From Jannaschia sp. Os4 (GTDB lineage: Bacteria > Pseudomonadota > Alphaproteobacteria > Rhodobacterales > Rhodobacteraceae), in contig NZ_JAFCAR010000004.1 of NCBI RefSeq assembly GCF_016820245.1, positions 62,001 through 126,000 on the forward strand: a DNA stretch of 64,000 bases. Direction: 5' to 3'. Made by a program: the position numbers and the translations under genes. Below the pieces are notes generated by a model that ran no database searches, was not told where the DNA came from, and was given only the letters and a program-made list of their open reading frames with translations. This document shows positions 56,722-64,000 of the stretch, one piece after another. Within the stretch, counting starts at the first letter, position 1; each line of letters begins with the position of its first letter.

Positions 56722-57324
56722 ATGCGCCCCGTCCCCTCGATCCTCGTCCTCGCCGCCGGCCGCGCCACTCGGATGCGCGGCGCCGACAAGCTGCTGGAAG
56801 AGATCGACGGCACGCCGCTGATCCTGCGCGCCGTCCGCGCCGCGCTCCGGGCGGCGCCCGAGGTGGTCGTCACCCTGCCGCCCGCCTCGCCCCGCCGCGC
56901 GTGGCTCGCGGACGCGCCCGTCCGCATCGTCGAAGTGGATGGGCCGATGTCCGCCTCCCTCGCCGCCGGGATCGCCGCCGTCACGCGGGACGCGGCGACC
57001 GTCCACCTCGCCGACATGCCGGGGATCGGGGCGCCCGAACTTTCCGCGATGGCCGCCGCGTGGACGCGCGCCGACGCTCCGATCCTGCGCGCCACCGCCG
57101 CCGACGGGACGCCGGGCCAGCCCGTCACCTTCGCCCGCAGCCTATTCCCCGAACTCGCCGCGCTGATCGGCGACGTGGGCGCGCGGGCGGTGATCGCGCG
57201 GCACGGCGCCCATCCCGTTGCCCTCCCCGCGCGCGCGGCCCTGACCGACCTCGACACGCCCGAGGACTGGGCGGCATGGCGCGCGATGCGGCGCGCGGCG
57301 GATTCCAAACCGCCCAATTCCTAG
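56722..57324 (+). CDS. MobA-like NTP transferase
   Basis: Nucleotidyltransferase (200 aa) of the MobA/MocA-like family. LVLAAGRATRMRGADKLLE at 8-26 is the NTP-binding loop with the Arg and Lys of the signature, and HLADMP at about 94-99 has the metal-binding Asp. Related enzymes add CMP or GMP to molybdopterin, but others act on sugars or in purine catabolism; no molybdoenzyme gene is close by. ATG 56722 starts at the first strand; 45 bp after the FAD enzyme. Confidence 0.82.
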   Translation: MRPVPSILVLAAGRATRMRGADKLLEEIDGTPLILRAVRAALRAAPEVVVTLPPASPRRAWLADAPVRIVEVDGPMSASLAAGIAAVTRDAATVHLADMPGIGAPELSAMAAAWTRADAPILRATAADGTPGQPVTFARSLFPELAALIGDVGARAVIARHGAHPVALPARAALTDLDTPEDWAAWRAMRRAADSKPPNS

Positions 57325-57473
57325 GCGAAGCTTCTCGTCCCCGCCCCGTGCCGCGGCATTCCGCGAACCGCCTGGAAAAGCGGCGCCCTCCGGCCACGGC
57401 GCCCGTTCCCCATGCGGGGCGGGTTCGCCATCACCCGCGCGGGGAAAAACGGATTCCATCGGAGGGACACCAC

Positions 57474-58652
57474 ATGGTCGGTGCAGACACCGCCTGGATC
57501 ATCGTCGCCACGGCGCTGGTCCTGTTCATGACATTGCCGGGCCTCGCGCTCTTCTACGGCGGCCTCGTCCGCAGCCGGAACGTGCTGAGCGTGTTCATGC
57601 ACTGCTACGCCATCGCCTGCCTGATGAGCGTGCTCTGGCTCGCCTTCGGCTACTCCATCGCATTCGGCGGCGACGGCCTCTGGTGGGGGGGCCTCGACAA
57701 GATGTTCCTCGCGGGCGTCACCGCCGACGACCTTGCGGGCACCATCCCCGAGGTTCTGTTCTTCGCCTTCCAGATGACCTTCGCGGTCATCACCCCCGCA
57801 TTGATCGTCGGCGCCTACGTCGAGCGGGTGGGCTTCGGCTTCGTGCTGGCCTTCTCGGGCCTCTGGATGCTGATCTGCTACGCCCCCGTGGCACACTGGA
57901 TCTGGGGCGGCGGCCTGCTCGCGGGCGGCGAGGGCGCGCTCTTCCCCGTGGCGGTCAACGACTTCGCCGGTGGCCTCGTCGTCCACGAGACGGCCGGCCT
58001 CGCCGCGATCATCGTCTCCGTGATCCTCGGCCCGCGCGGCGACAAGACCAAGCCGCCGCACAACCCCGGCTACGTGATGATCGGCGCGTCCATGCTCTGG
58101 GTGGGCTGGTTCGGCTTCAACGGCGGCAGCCAACTCGCGGCCGACGGCGGTGCCGCGATGGCGCTGACCGTCACGCATATCTCCGCCGCGACGGCCTCGC
58201 TGACGTGGGCGCTGTGGGAGCGGTTCCGCTACGGCAAGGCCTCCCTAGTGGGCATCGTCACCGGCACCATCGCGGGCCTCGCCTCGATCACCCCCGCCTC
58301 CGGCTCGGTCGGCCCGGTCGAGGCGCTGATCATCGGCGCCATCGCCGGCGTGCTGTGCCAAGAGGCGGTGAACCTCATCCGCAACCTCCTCAAGATCGAC
58401 GACACGCTCGACGTGTTCGCGGTCCACGGCGTGGGCGGGATGTTCGGGATCGTGATGATCGCGGTGTTCGGCCACGGCGCGTGGCTGAGCCAAGTCGGCG
58501 GGATCGTCGTCGTAGGTCTCTGGACGCTCGTGACGACCACCGTGATCGTCTTCGTCGTCAAGGCGGTGTTCCCGATCCGCGTCTCGAAGGACGTGGAGCA
58601 GGAGGGCCTCGACCTCGCCATCCACGGCGAGCAGGCCTACACCAACGGCTGA
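57474..58652 (+). CDS. amt: Ammonium transporter
   Basis: Amt/MEP/Rh-type ammonium channel (392 aa) with about 11 membrane segments. It has FMTLPGLALFYGGLVRSRNV at 18-37 (family signature), FQMTFAVITPALIVGAY, the pore twin His in VVHETAG and AVHGVGG, and GWFGFNGGS. The usual glnK partner is not upstream; MobA-like precedes it by 149 bp. GGAGGG precedes ATG 57474. It overlaps the convergent P450 gene by 16 nt. Presumably under nitrogen control, but I find no convincing NtrC site. Confidence 0.94.
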   Translation: MVGADTAWIIVATALVLFMTLPGLALFYGGLVRSRNVLSVFMHCYAIACLMSVLWLAFGYSIAFGGDGLWWGGLDKMFLAGVTADDLAGTIPEVLFFAFQMTFAVITPALIVGAYVERVGFGFVLAFSGLWMLICYAPVAHWIWGGGLLAGGEGALFPVAVNDFAGGLVVHETAGLAAIIVSVILGPRGDKTKPPHNPGYVMIGASMLWVGWFGFNGGSQLAADGGAAMALTVTHISAATASLTWALWERFRYGKASLVGIVTGTIAGLASITPASGSVGPVEALIIGAIAGVLCQEAVNLIRNLLKIDDTLDVFAVHGVGGMFGIVMIAVFGHGAWLSQVGGIVVVGLWTLVTTTVIVFVVKAVFPIRVSKDVEQEGLDLAIHGEQAYTNG

Positions 58653-60025
58653 TCCGCGTCGCGGGTCGTGCGGGGGACGCCTTCGGGCGCCCCTTCGCGT
58701 TCGGAGAGGGTCAGATGGATCCCGTCCTTCGCCCGGACCGTCAGGTGGGCGACCGGAACGGGCGTGGCGATCGGCTCCAGCCGCCACCCGGCGACGATCC
58801 GGGACAGGAGCAGGACGCCCTCCGCCATCGCGAAGCCCGCGCCGGGGCAGACCCGCGGGCCCGCGCTGAAGGGCATGTAGGCACGGCGCGCGCTCTCCTT
58901 GGCCGCCTCGGTGGACCAGCGGTCGGGATCGAAGCCGTCCGGGTCGTCCCAGAGGCGCTCGTGGCGGTGCAGGTGCCATGGCGAGAGGACCATCTGCGCC
59001 CCGCGCCGGGCCACGCGGTCGCGGACGGGCTCGTCGCGGGTCGCCTCGCGGACCATCATCGGCACGGGCGGGTAGAGGCGGAGCGTCTCGCGCACCACGT
59101 CCCGGGTGAAGGGGAGCTTCGAGAGGTCGGAGAAGGCGCCGGTGAAGGGCCGCGCCTCGGCGGCCACGCGGGCCTGCGCCTCGGGGTGGGCCGCGAGGAG
59201 GTAGAGCGACCACGCGAGCGTCGACGCCGACGTCTCGTGGCCCGCGAGGAAGAAGATCGCCACCTGGTCCACCATCTCGGCGGGGGTGAAGCGCGCGCCG
59301 GTCACGGGGTCGGGGAAGGTCATGATCTTGGTGGCGAGGTCGTCGGACGCGGTGCCCGCCGCGATCTCGGCGGCGCGGCGCTCGACGAGGGCCGCGATGG
59401 CCGTGCGGATGGCCGCGGCGGCGCGCAGGGTGGCGCGGGCGTGGGGCCGCGGGAGCCACGCCGGGAGCGGGAGCAGCGCCGCGACATTCAGCAGGGGCTG
59501 GGTGCGCTGGTAGGCCCGGAACTCGCGGAACACGGCCGCCGCGAGGGCGTCCTCGATGGGGACGGAGAACAGGGTGCGGAAGATGACGTCGGCGGCGGCG
59601 CGCGACGCGATCTCCTCGACCTCTTGGGGACCGGCGCGGAGGCGGTCGGCGAGGGCGTCCGCCGCCTCGACCATCGCGGGGAAGGCCTCGCGCAGGCGCC
59701 CGCGCCCGAAGGCCGGGTCGATGATGCGGCGCTGGCGCTTCCACGTCTCGCCGTTGGTGACGAACACGCTCTCGCCGAGGAGCGGGGCCAGCCCCTCGCG
59801 GATGCGGTCGGACTTGGGGAAGTCGTCGGGCCGCTCCTTCAGGATGAGTTCGATCAGCGCCGGGTCGTTGCACAGGTAGGAGCGGAAGAAGGGCGTCCGG
59901 AACTCGGCCATCCACGCGCGGTACAGGCGCACGGGCTGCGCGCTCAGGATGTCCTGCCGGAAGAGGCGGGCGTAGCGCAGCCAGCCGCGCCGCCCCTCGC
60001 GGGAGGCGGGCTTGGGCGCCCTCAT
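58637..60025 (-). CDS. Cytochrome P450
   Basis: Soluble P450 (462 aa). I-helix oxygen-binding motif AGHETS, K-helix ETLR, and heme-binding FSAGPRVCPG with ligand Cys393. The general layout is like CYP102/CYP4-type fatty acid hydroxylases, but the substrate is unknown. No ferredoxin or reductase gene is adjacent. Its ATG overlaps the stop of the alpha/beta hydrolase gene (ATGA), so the two are made together. Confidence 0.92.
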   Translation of the reverse strand: MRAPKPASREGRRGWLRYARLFRQDILSAQPVRLYRAWMAEFRTPFFRSYLCNDPALIELILKERPDDFPKSDRIREGLAPLLGESVFVTNGETWKRQRRIIDPAFGRGRLREAFPAMVEAADALADRLRAGPQEVEEIASRAAADVIFRTLFSVPIEDALAAAVFREFRAYQRTQPLLNVAALLPLPAWLPRPHARATLRAAAAIRTAIAALVERRAAEIAAGTASDDLATKIMTFPDPVTGARFTPAEMVDQVAIFFLAGHETSASTLAWSLYLLAAHPEAQARVAAEARPFTGAFSDLSKLPFTRDVVRETLRLYPPVPMMVREATRDEPVRDRVARRGAQMVLSPWHLHRHERLWDDPDGFDPDRWSTEAAKESARRAYMPFSAGPRVCPGAGFAMAEGVLLLSRIVAGWRLEPIATPVPVAHLTVRAKDGIHLTLSEREGAPEGVPRTTRDADQPLV

Positions 60026-61251
60026 TCCGCCGCGACGGCCGCGCGGGGCGCCGCGGTCGAGGTGTGGCGGTTCACCGGGGCGGTGAGGCGCGACGGGCTG
60101 GGGGCCCGCGCGGCGAAGCGGTCGCCCAAGGTCCGCGGCCCGGCCGTGATGCGGAAGTAGTCGTAGTCGTCCTCCTGCCCCGGCAGGGCGTCGAAGGCGC
60201 AGAGGTATTGGAAATGGAGGCGGAAGTAGCGGCGGCGCAGCTCGCGCTGCTTGGCGTCGGAAAGAGTCTTGGTGAAGGCCGCCGAGATGACCAGCGGGCC
60301 GGTCTGCCGCTCGGGCGCGAGCCCTGAGACCGCGACCGGGTCGCACAGCGCGAAGGCGCAGCCGTCGCCGGGGGCGGTGACGTCGATCCACGGGATGGCG
60401 GCCTGCCCGCCCATCACCTCGAGGTCCGCGCGCAGCCGGTCCGCTCCGGGAAGGAAGGAGACCATCGGCACGACCTGCCCGAGGGACAGGAAGGACAGCC
60501 GCCCCTCCGGCTCCACGCCGTCGCGCAGGAGGTCGGCGAGGACGGAGATGCCGAGATGCGCGCCCGAGGAGTGGCCGACGACCAGCACCTCGTCCCAGTC
60601 CCCGTCGAGGGCGGCGCGGATCGTCTCGCGGAACGCGGCGAGGCGCGCCTCCAGCACCACGGGGTAGGCCCCGCCCCAGTGGGCGGTGAAGGCGTAGTCG
60701 TGCATGAGGTAGTGGGTGAACGTCTTGCGGTCGGCCCGCTGGAACAGCCGCAGGAGCGCCCACGCGACCGCGACGCCGATCCCGCCGGCGAGCGCGAGGT
60801 GCGGTGCTTGGGGCAGCACCTGCGGCACGGCCCACGCCGCGAGCACGCCCGCGCCGACGGCGATCACCGCTTGGAGCAGGAGCGCGACGATCGGGTAGAG
60901 CGCGGCGATCACCGGTCCCTTCCGCAGCCGCATCAGGCGGGCGAGCGCGCCCGAGGCGACATAGGCCCACGCCGTCCGCACCAGTTGGGCGTAGGTAGCC
61001 GGGATCGACCGGGCCATGCTGCGCGAAACTATGTCGGACCAGACCAGCACCTCCACCTGCGCGTGGACGTGCGCGCCGTCCTGCACGCTCTCGACGTCCC
61101 ACGAATAGGGCGTCGGCCCGCGCCGCTGCTCGATCTGGTAGCCCGACAGGCGGGCCTGCTCCGCCCCCTCGCGGCGATAGAGCTCGCGGTAGCGTCGGGG
61201 GTGGAACGGGTCGTAGCCCGGGATGTAGAGGACGCGGCGGCGGAAGGTCAT
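60022..61251 (-). CDS. Alpha/beta-hydrolase-like protein with membrane segments
   Basis: A 409-residue protein. LYIPGYDPFHPRRY near residues 8-21 opens the first strand, hydrophobic segments lie at about 118-160 (IVALLLQAVIAVGAGVLAAW and nearby), and the nucleophile elbow VVGHSSGAHLG with Ser is near residue 225. It thus looks like a membrane-anchored serine hydrolase with the anchor inserted before the elbow. I cannot name the family. It is directly upstream of and coupled to the P450 gene. ATG 61251 is 35 bp from divergent tusA. Confidence 0.78.
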   Translation of the reverse strand: MTFRRRVLYIPGYDPFHPRRYRELYRREGAEQARLSGYQIEQRRGPTPYSWDVESVQDGAHVHAQVEVLVWSDIVSRSMARSIPATYAQLVRTAWAYVASGALARLMRLRKGPVIAALYPIVALLLQAVIAVGAGVLAAWAVPQVLPQAPHLALAGGIGVAVAWALLRLFQRADRKTFTHYLMHDYAFTAHWGGAYPVVLEARLAAFRETIRAALDGDWDEVLVVGHSSGAHLGISVLADLLRDGVEPEGRLSFLSLGQVVPMVSFLPGADRLRADLEVMGGQAAIPWIDVTAPGDGCAFALCDPVAVSGLAPERQTGPLVISAAFTKTLSDAKQRELRRRYFRLHFQYLCAFDALPGQEDDYDYFRITAGPRTLGDRFAARAPSPSRLTAPVNRHTSTAAPRAAVAAE

Positions 61252-61286
61252 GTCACTGGCCCGAGGCGCGGAAAGGTTGAGGAAGC

Positions 61287-61523
61287 ATGACGCAGGACTT
61301 TGGCGAAAGCGAGGTGGCGCTGGAGGTGGACGCCCTCGGGCTGCTCTGCCCCCTGCCCGTGTTGCGGCTGCGCAAGCGGATGCAGGGGGTGGAGCCGGGC
61401 GCGGTCGTGCGGCTGCTCGCCGACGACCCCGCGGCGCATGTCGACGTGCCGCATTTCTGCGTCGAGGGGGGGCACGCGTTCCTCGGGGCGGAGGGGACGG
61501 CGTTCTACGTGCGGAAGGCGTAG
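61287..61523 (+). CDS. tusA: TusA-family sulfurtransferase
   Basis: Small sulfur carrier (78 aa) of the TusA/SirA family, handing persulfide sulfur to tRNA thiolation, molybdenum cofactor or other pathways. The motif CPLPVLRLRK has the active Cys21 in CPxP. GAGGAAG precedes the ATG. Its stop codon lies in the first bases of an intergenic palindromic repeat. Confidence 0.9.
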   Translation: MTQDFGESEVALEVDALGLLCPLPVLRLRKRMQGVEPGAVVRLLADDPAAHVDVPHFCVEGGHAFLGAEGTAFYVRKA

Positions 61524-61587
61524 GGTGGGCAAAAGCCACGAAGCATGGGTCATCGACCGGCGCGTGGGCGTTCGCCCCCCCTACCCC
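61521..61587. repeat. Intergenic palindromic repeat
   Basis: TAGGGTGGGC at 61521-61530 faces GCCCCCCCTACCC at the other end (to about 61586) with GCATGGGTCATC and GCGTGGGCG between. This fits a short, imperfect palindromic repeat of the TAGGGTGGGC...GCCCACCCTA kind often seen between genes of high-GC alphaproteobacteria. It supplies the tusA stop and fills the gap to the convergent ferredoxin oxidoreductase gene, where it could act as a terminator for both. Confidence 0.6.
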
Positions 61588-61588
61588 A

Positions 61589-64000
61589 TCATTCCGCCGC
61601 CGTACGCGTCTCCGCGCCACCCGCGCGGATGACGGCCAGAAGCTCCTCCCGCCGCTTGGCCGCGTCGCGCTCGTTCGCCTCCTTTACGGGCCCGAAGCCG
61701 CGGATCTTAAGCGGCAGCTCCGCCAGCGCGACTACCGCGTCCATCGTGTCGGCGTTCGCGGCGGGCAGCACCTCGGCCATGTCCGCCTCGTACTGCGCGA
61801 TCAGGGCGCGCTCCATCCGACGCTCCGCGGTGCGACCGAACGGGTCCAGCGGCGTGCCGCGCAGGCCCTTGGCCTTCGCCAAGAGGGGCCACATCCGCTC
61901 GATCCACGGGCCGAACCGGCGCTTCTGCGGGCGCCCGTCCGGGCCGGTCTTGGAGATCATGGGCGGGGCGAGGTGGTAGGACACCCTGAGGTCGCCGTCG
62001 AAGGCGGCGGCCACCTTGGCCCGCGTCTCCCGGTGGAGCCGCGCCACCTCGTACTCGTCCTTGTAGGCGAGCAGCTTGTGATAGCCCTTCGCCACGGCCT
62101 CGCGCAGCCGGTCGTCCGCGATCCCGTCCAGCAGGGCGGTGTAGCGCCGCGCATAGGCCGCCGACTGGTAGGCCGTGAGGTGCGCCACCCGCGTGGCGAT
62201 CTTGCCGTCCAGCGTCTCGGGCAGCGGCACGACGGTGTCGTCCTCCAGCACCTTCGCCGCCGCCTCGGGGTTCGCGACGGCCCACCGGCCGTACTGGAAC
62301 GCCTGCTGGTTGCGCTCGACGGCGGCGCCGTTCATCTCCACCGCCTTGAGGATCGCCTCCTCCGACAGCGGCACGAGGCCCGACTGCCACGCGGCGCCGA
62401 GGATCGTCATGTTGGAGAAGATCGTGTCCCCGAGCAGCCGCTCGGCCAGCTTGGAGGCATCGAACATCACCAGCCGGTCGCGCAGCCGCGCCTGTAGCGA
62501 AAGCGCGAGGCGGTCGGCGGGGAGCTTGAAGTCCGCGTCGCGGGTGAAGTCGCCGGTGACTATCTCGTGGGCGTTGACCACCGCGCCGGTGCGCCCGGTG
62601 GAGGTCAGGCCTAGCGTCTTGGCCCCCGCGCTCACGACGAGGTCGCCGCCGATGAGGGCGTCGGCTTCGCCCAAGGCGACGCGGATGGCCGAGATGTCCT
62701 CGGGCCGCTCCGCGATGCGCAGGTGCAGCGCGACCGCCCCGCCCTTCTGGGCGAGGCCCGCCATCTCCATCAGGCCCGCCGCCTTGCCGTCGAGATGGGC
62801 CGCCATCGCGGACACCGCGCCGATCGTGATGACGCCCGTGCCGCCGACGCCGGTGACGACGACGTTCCACGTCCCGTCGATGGCGGGCAGCGTGGGTTCG
62901 GGCAACGTGCCGATCTCGATGGAGGCCGTCGCCGCCTTCTTCAGCTTGGCCCCCTCGACGGAGACGAAGGACGGGCAGAACCCCTTGAGGCAGCTGTAGT
63001 CCTTGTTGCAGGACGACTGGTCCACCGCCCGCTTGGTGCCGAACGCGGTCTCGACCGGGACGAGCGAGACGCAGTTCGACTGCACCCCGCAGTCGCCGCA
63101 GCCCTCGCAGACGTCGGTGTTGATGAAGATGCGCCGGTCGGGGTCGGGGAACGTCCCTTTCTTGCGGCGGCGGCGCTTCTCGGCGGCGCAGGTCTGGATG
63201 TAGAGGATGACCGACACGCCCTCGACCTCCTGCAGCTCCTTCTGGACGTTCATCAATTCGTCGCGCGGATGGAAGGTCAGGCCCGCCGGGAAGGCGGACC
63301 GGTCCACGTCCTCCTTGTCGTCGTAGACGACGCGCAGTTCCTCCACGCCCATCGCCTTGAGCTCGCGCGCGATACGGTCCGGCGTCAGCCCGCCCTCGTT
63401 GGGCTGCCCGCCGGTCATGGCGACGGCGTCGTTGAAGAGGATTTTGTAGGTGATGTTCGTCCCGGCGGCCAAGGCCGCCCGGATGGCGAGGTTGCCGGAG
63501 TGGTTGTAGGTGCCTTCGCCGAGGTTCTGGAACGTGTGCTTGCGCTTGGAGAAGAGCGACTCGCCCACCCAGTTCACGCCCTCGGCGCCCATGTGGGTGT
63601 AGCCCTCGGTGTTCCGCCCCATCCACAGCGCCATCACGTGGCAGCCGATGCCCGCCCCCGCGCGCGCGCCCTCGGGCACCTTCGTCGAGGTGTTGTGCGG
63701 GCAGCCCGAGCAGAACCACGCGGTGCGGCTGGCCACCTCGGAGGCGTTGTCGGCGCGGCGCGCCTCCATCGTCTTGCGCAACCCCACCTCGATCCGGTCG
63801 GTGCCGCGTCCCTCGCGCTTGAGGATCTCGCCTAGCTTGAGCGCGATGAGGTTCGGGTCGAGCGCGTAGTGCTGCGGGAACAGGACGTTGCCGTCGCCGT
63901 CCTCGTAGCCCCAGACGCGGCGGCCCGCGCGGTCGTGGAAGATCGCCTCCTTGATCTGCACTTCCAGCAGCTTGCGCTTCTCCTCGACCACCACGATCAG
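61589..64000 (-). CDS. Indolepyruvate ferredoxin oxidoreductase, 3' part
   Basis: The C-terminal 803 residues or so of a large fused 2-oxoacid:ferredoxin oxidoreductase; the start lies beyond the right edge. FCSGCPHNTS and GIGCHVMALWMGR belong to the thiamine-diphosphate domain. CEGCGDCGVQSNC and SSCNKDYSCLKGFCP are cysteine clusters for iron-sulfur binding. GVGGTGVITIGAVSAMAAHL with GLAQKGGAVALH is the gamma (IorB-like) domain. It oxidises aryl pyruvates, chiefly indolepyruvate, to acyl-CoA. Convergent with tusA across the repeat. Confidence 0.93.
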   Translation of the reverse strand: MIVVVEEKRKLLEVQIKEAIFHDRAGRRVWGYEDGDGNVLFPQHYALDPNLIALKLGEILKREGRGTDRIEVGLRKTMEARRADNASEVASRTAWFCSGCPHNTSTKVPEGARAGAGIGCHVMALWMGRNTEGYTHMGAEGVNWVGESLFSKRKHTFQNLGEGTYNHSGNLAIRAALAAGTNITYKILFNDAVAMTGGQPNEGGLTPDRIARELKAMGVEELRVVYDDKEDVDRSAFPAGLTFHPRDELMNVQKELQEVEGVSVILYIQTCAAEKRRRRKKGTFPDPDRRIFINTDVCEGCGDCGVQSNCVSLVPVETAFGTKRAVDQSSCNKDYSCLKGFCPSFVSVEGAKLKKAATASIEIGTLPEPTLPAIDGTWNVVVTGVGGTGVITIGAVSAMAAHLDGKAAGLMEMAGLAQKGGAVALHLRIAERPEDISAIRVALGEADALIGGDLVVSAGAKTLGLTSTGRTGAVVNAHEIVTGDFTRDADFKLPADRLALSLQARLRDRLVMFDASKLAERLLGDTIFSNMTILGAAWQSGLVPLSEEAILKAVEMNGAAVERNQQAFQYGRWAVANPEAAAKVLEDDTVVPLPETLDGKIATRVAHLTAYQSAAYARRYTALLDGIADDRLREAVAKGYHKLLAYKDEYEVARLHRETRAKVAAAFDGDLRVSYHLAPPMISKTGPDGRPQKRRFGPWIERMWPLLAKAKGLRGTPLDPFGRTAERRMERALIAQYEADMAEVLPAANADTMDAVVALAELPLKIRGFGPVKEANERDAAKRREELLAVIRAGGAETRTAAE

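Noticed and set aside
53623-57006. Long minus-strand frame running through the FAD oxidoreductase gene into DUF1203
   Set aside because: Only its last 157 codons (DUF1203) have a ribosome binding site and family motifs; the rest is antisense to the GcvT-domain enzyme.
58637-61251. P450 as part of a secondary-metabolite gene cluster
   Set aside because: No polyketide, peptide or terpene synthase gene is close by; the neighbours are amt and tusA.

Overview
The window is a dense, very GC-rich (roughly 70 percent by eye) stretch of an alphaproteobacterial chromosome. It most likely comes from the Rhodobacteraceae/Roseobacter group. The evidence is the gene order dusB(nifR3)-ntrB-ntrC-ntrY-ntrX-trkA-trkH-hfq-hflX, a fused ispDF, an aglEFGAK alpha-glucoside operon, the order phoR-pstSCAB-phoU-phoB, and an NtrC that lacks the sigma54-contact GAFTGA loop, as described for Rhodobacter capsulatus. 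Almost every gap is under 250 bp and many genes overlap by 4 nt (ATGA) or 1 nt (TGATG), so most of the window is read as tight operons. I see no insertion sequence, prophage, integrase or CRISPR array; this is mainly core chromosome.

Layout. 1-155: the start of a CheY-like receiver. 207-10463: a sugar regulon. A LacI-type regulator, a GH1 beta-glucosidase and glucokinase lie on the minus strand; aglE-F-G-A-K lies divergently on the plus strand. A perfect 14-bp palindrome in the divergent gap is the probable operator. 10544-16538: an unknown multi-spanning membrane protein, hpt, a Coq10/RatA-like protein coupled to an MmgE/PrpD protein, and the ispDF-pgpA-pncC operon. 16708-29264: nitrogen and potassium control (dusB-ntrBC, ntrYX, trkAH), then hfq and hflX. 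29417-33002: a YSC84/SYLF lipoprotein, a dienelactone hydrolase, rpsB and tsf with a strong terminator. 33232-36326: a solo LuxR-type regulator and a partial L-threonate/tetronate pathway (ltnD, otnC, otnI; no otnK kinase). 36445-43708: the phosphate regulon with a three-unit Pho box upstream of pstS. 43885-51639: proBA, obgE, two GNATs flanking a LysE exporter, rpmA, an unusually long rplU, and a DUF2059 protein. 51792-61251: tRNA-Ser(CGA), a DEDDh exonuclease, a DUF1203/PfkB pair, a DMGDH-like FAD enzyme, a MobA-like nucleotidyltransferase, amt, and a P450 plus alpha/beta hydrolase pair. 61287-64000: tusA, a palindromic intergenic repeat, and the 3' part of an indolepyruvate ferredoxin oxidoreductase.

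How it fits together. The agl cluster imports alpha-glucosides, hydrolyses them in the cytoplasm and phosphorylates the glucose. The NtrBC/NtrYX, Pst/Pho and Trk blocks sense or import N, P and K. The rest is translation, isoprenoid, proline and one-carbon metabolism. I do not see an obviously new defence or mobile system. The items most worth following up are the L21 protein carrying a helix-hairpin-helix tail, GAFTGA-less NtrC and NtrX side by side, the kinase-less tetronate operon next to a LuxR lacking the usual ligand-contact Asp, the membrane-free PhoR, the translationally coupled DUF1203/PfkB and P450/hydrolase pairs, and a short codon-usage anomaly inside aglG.
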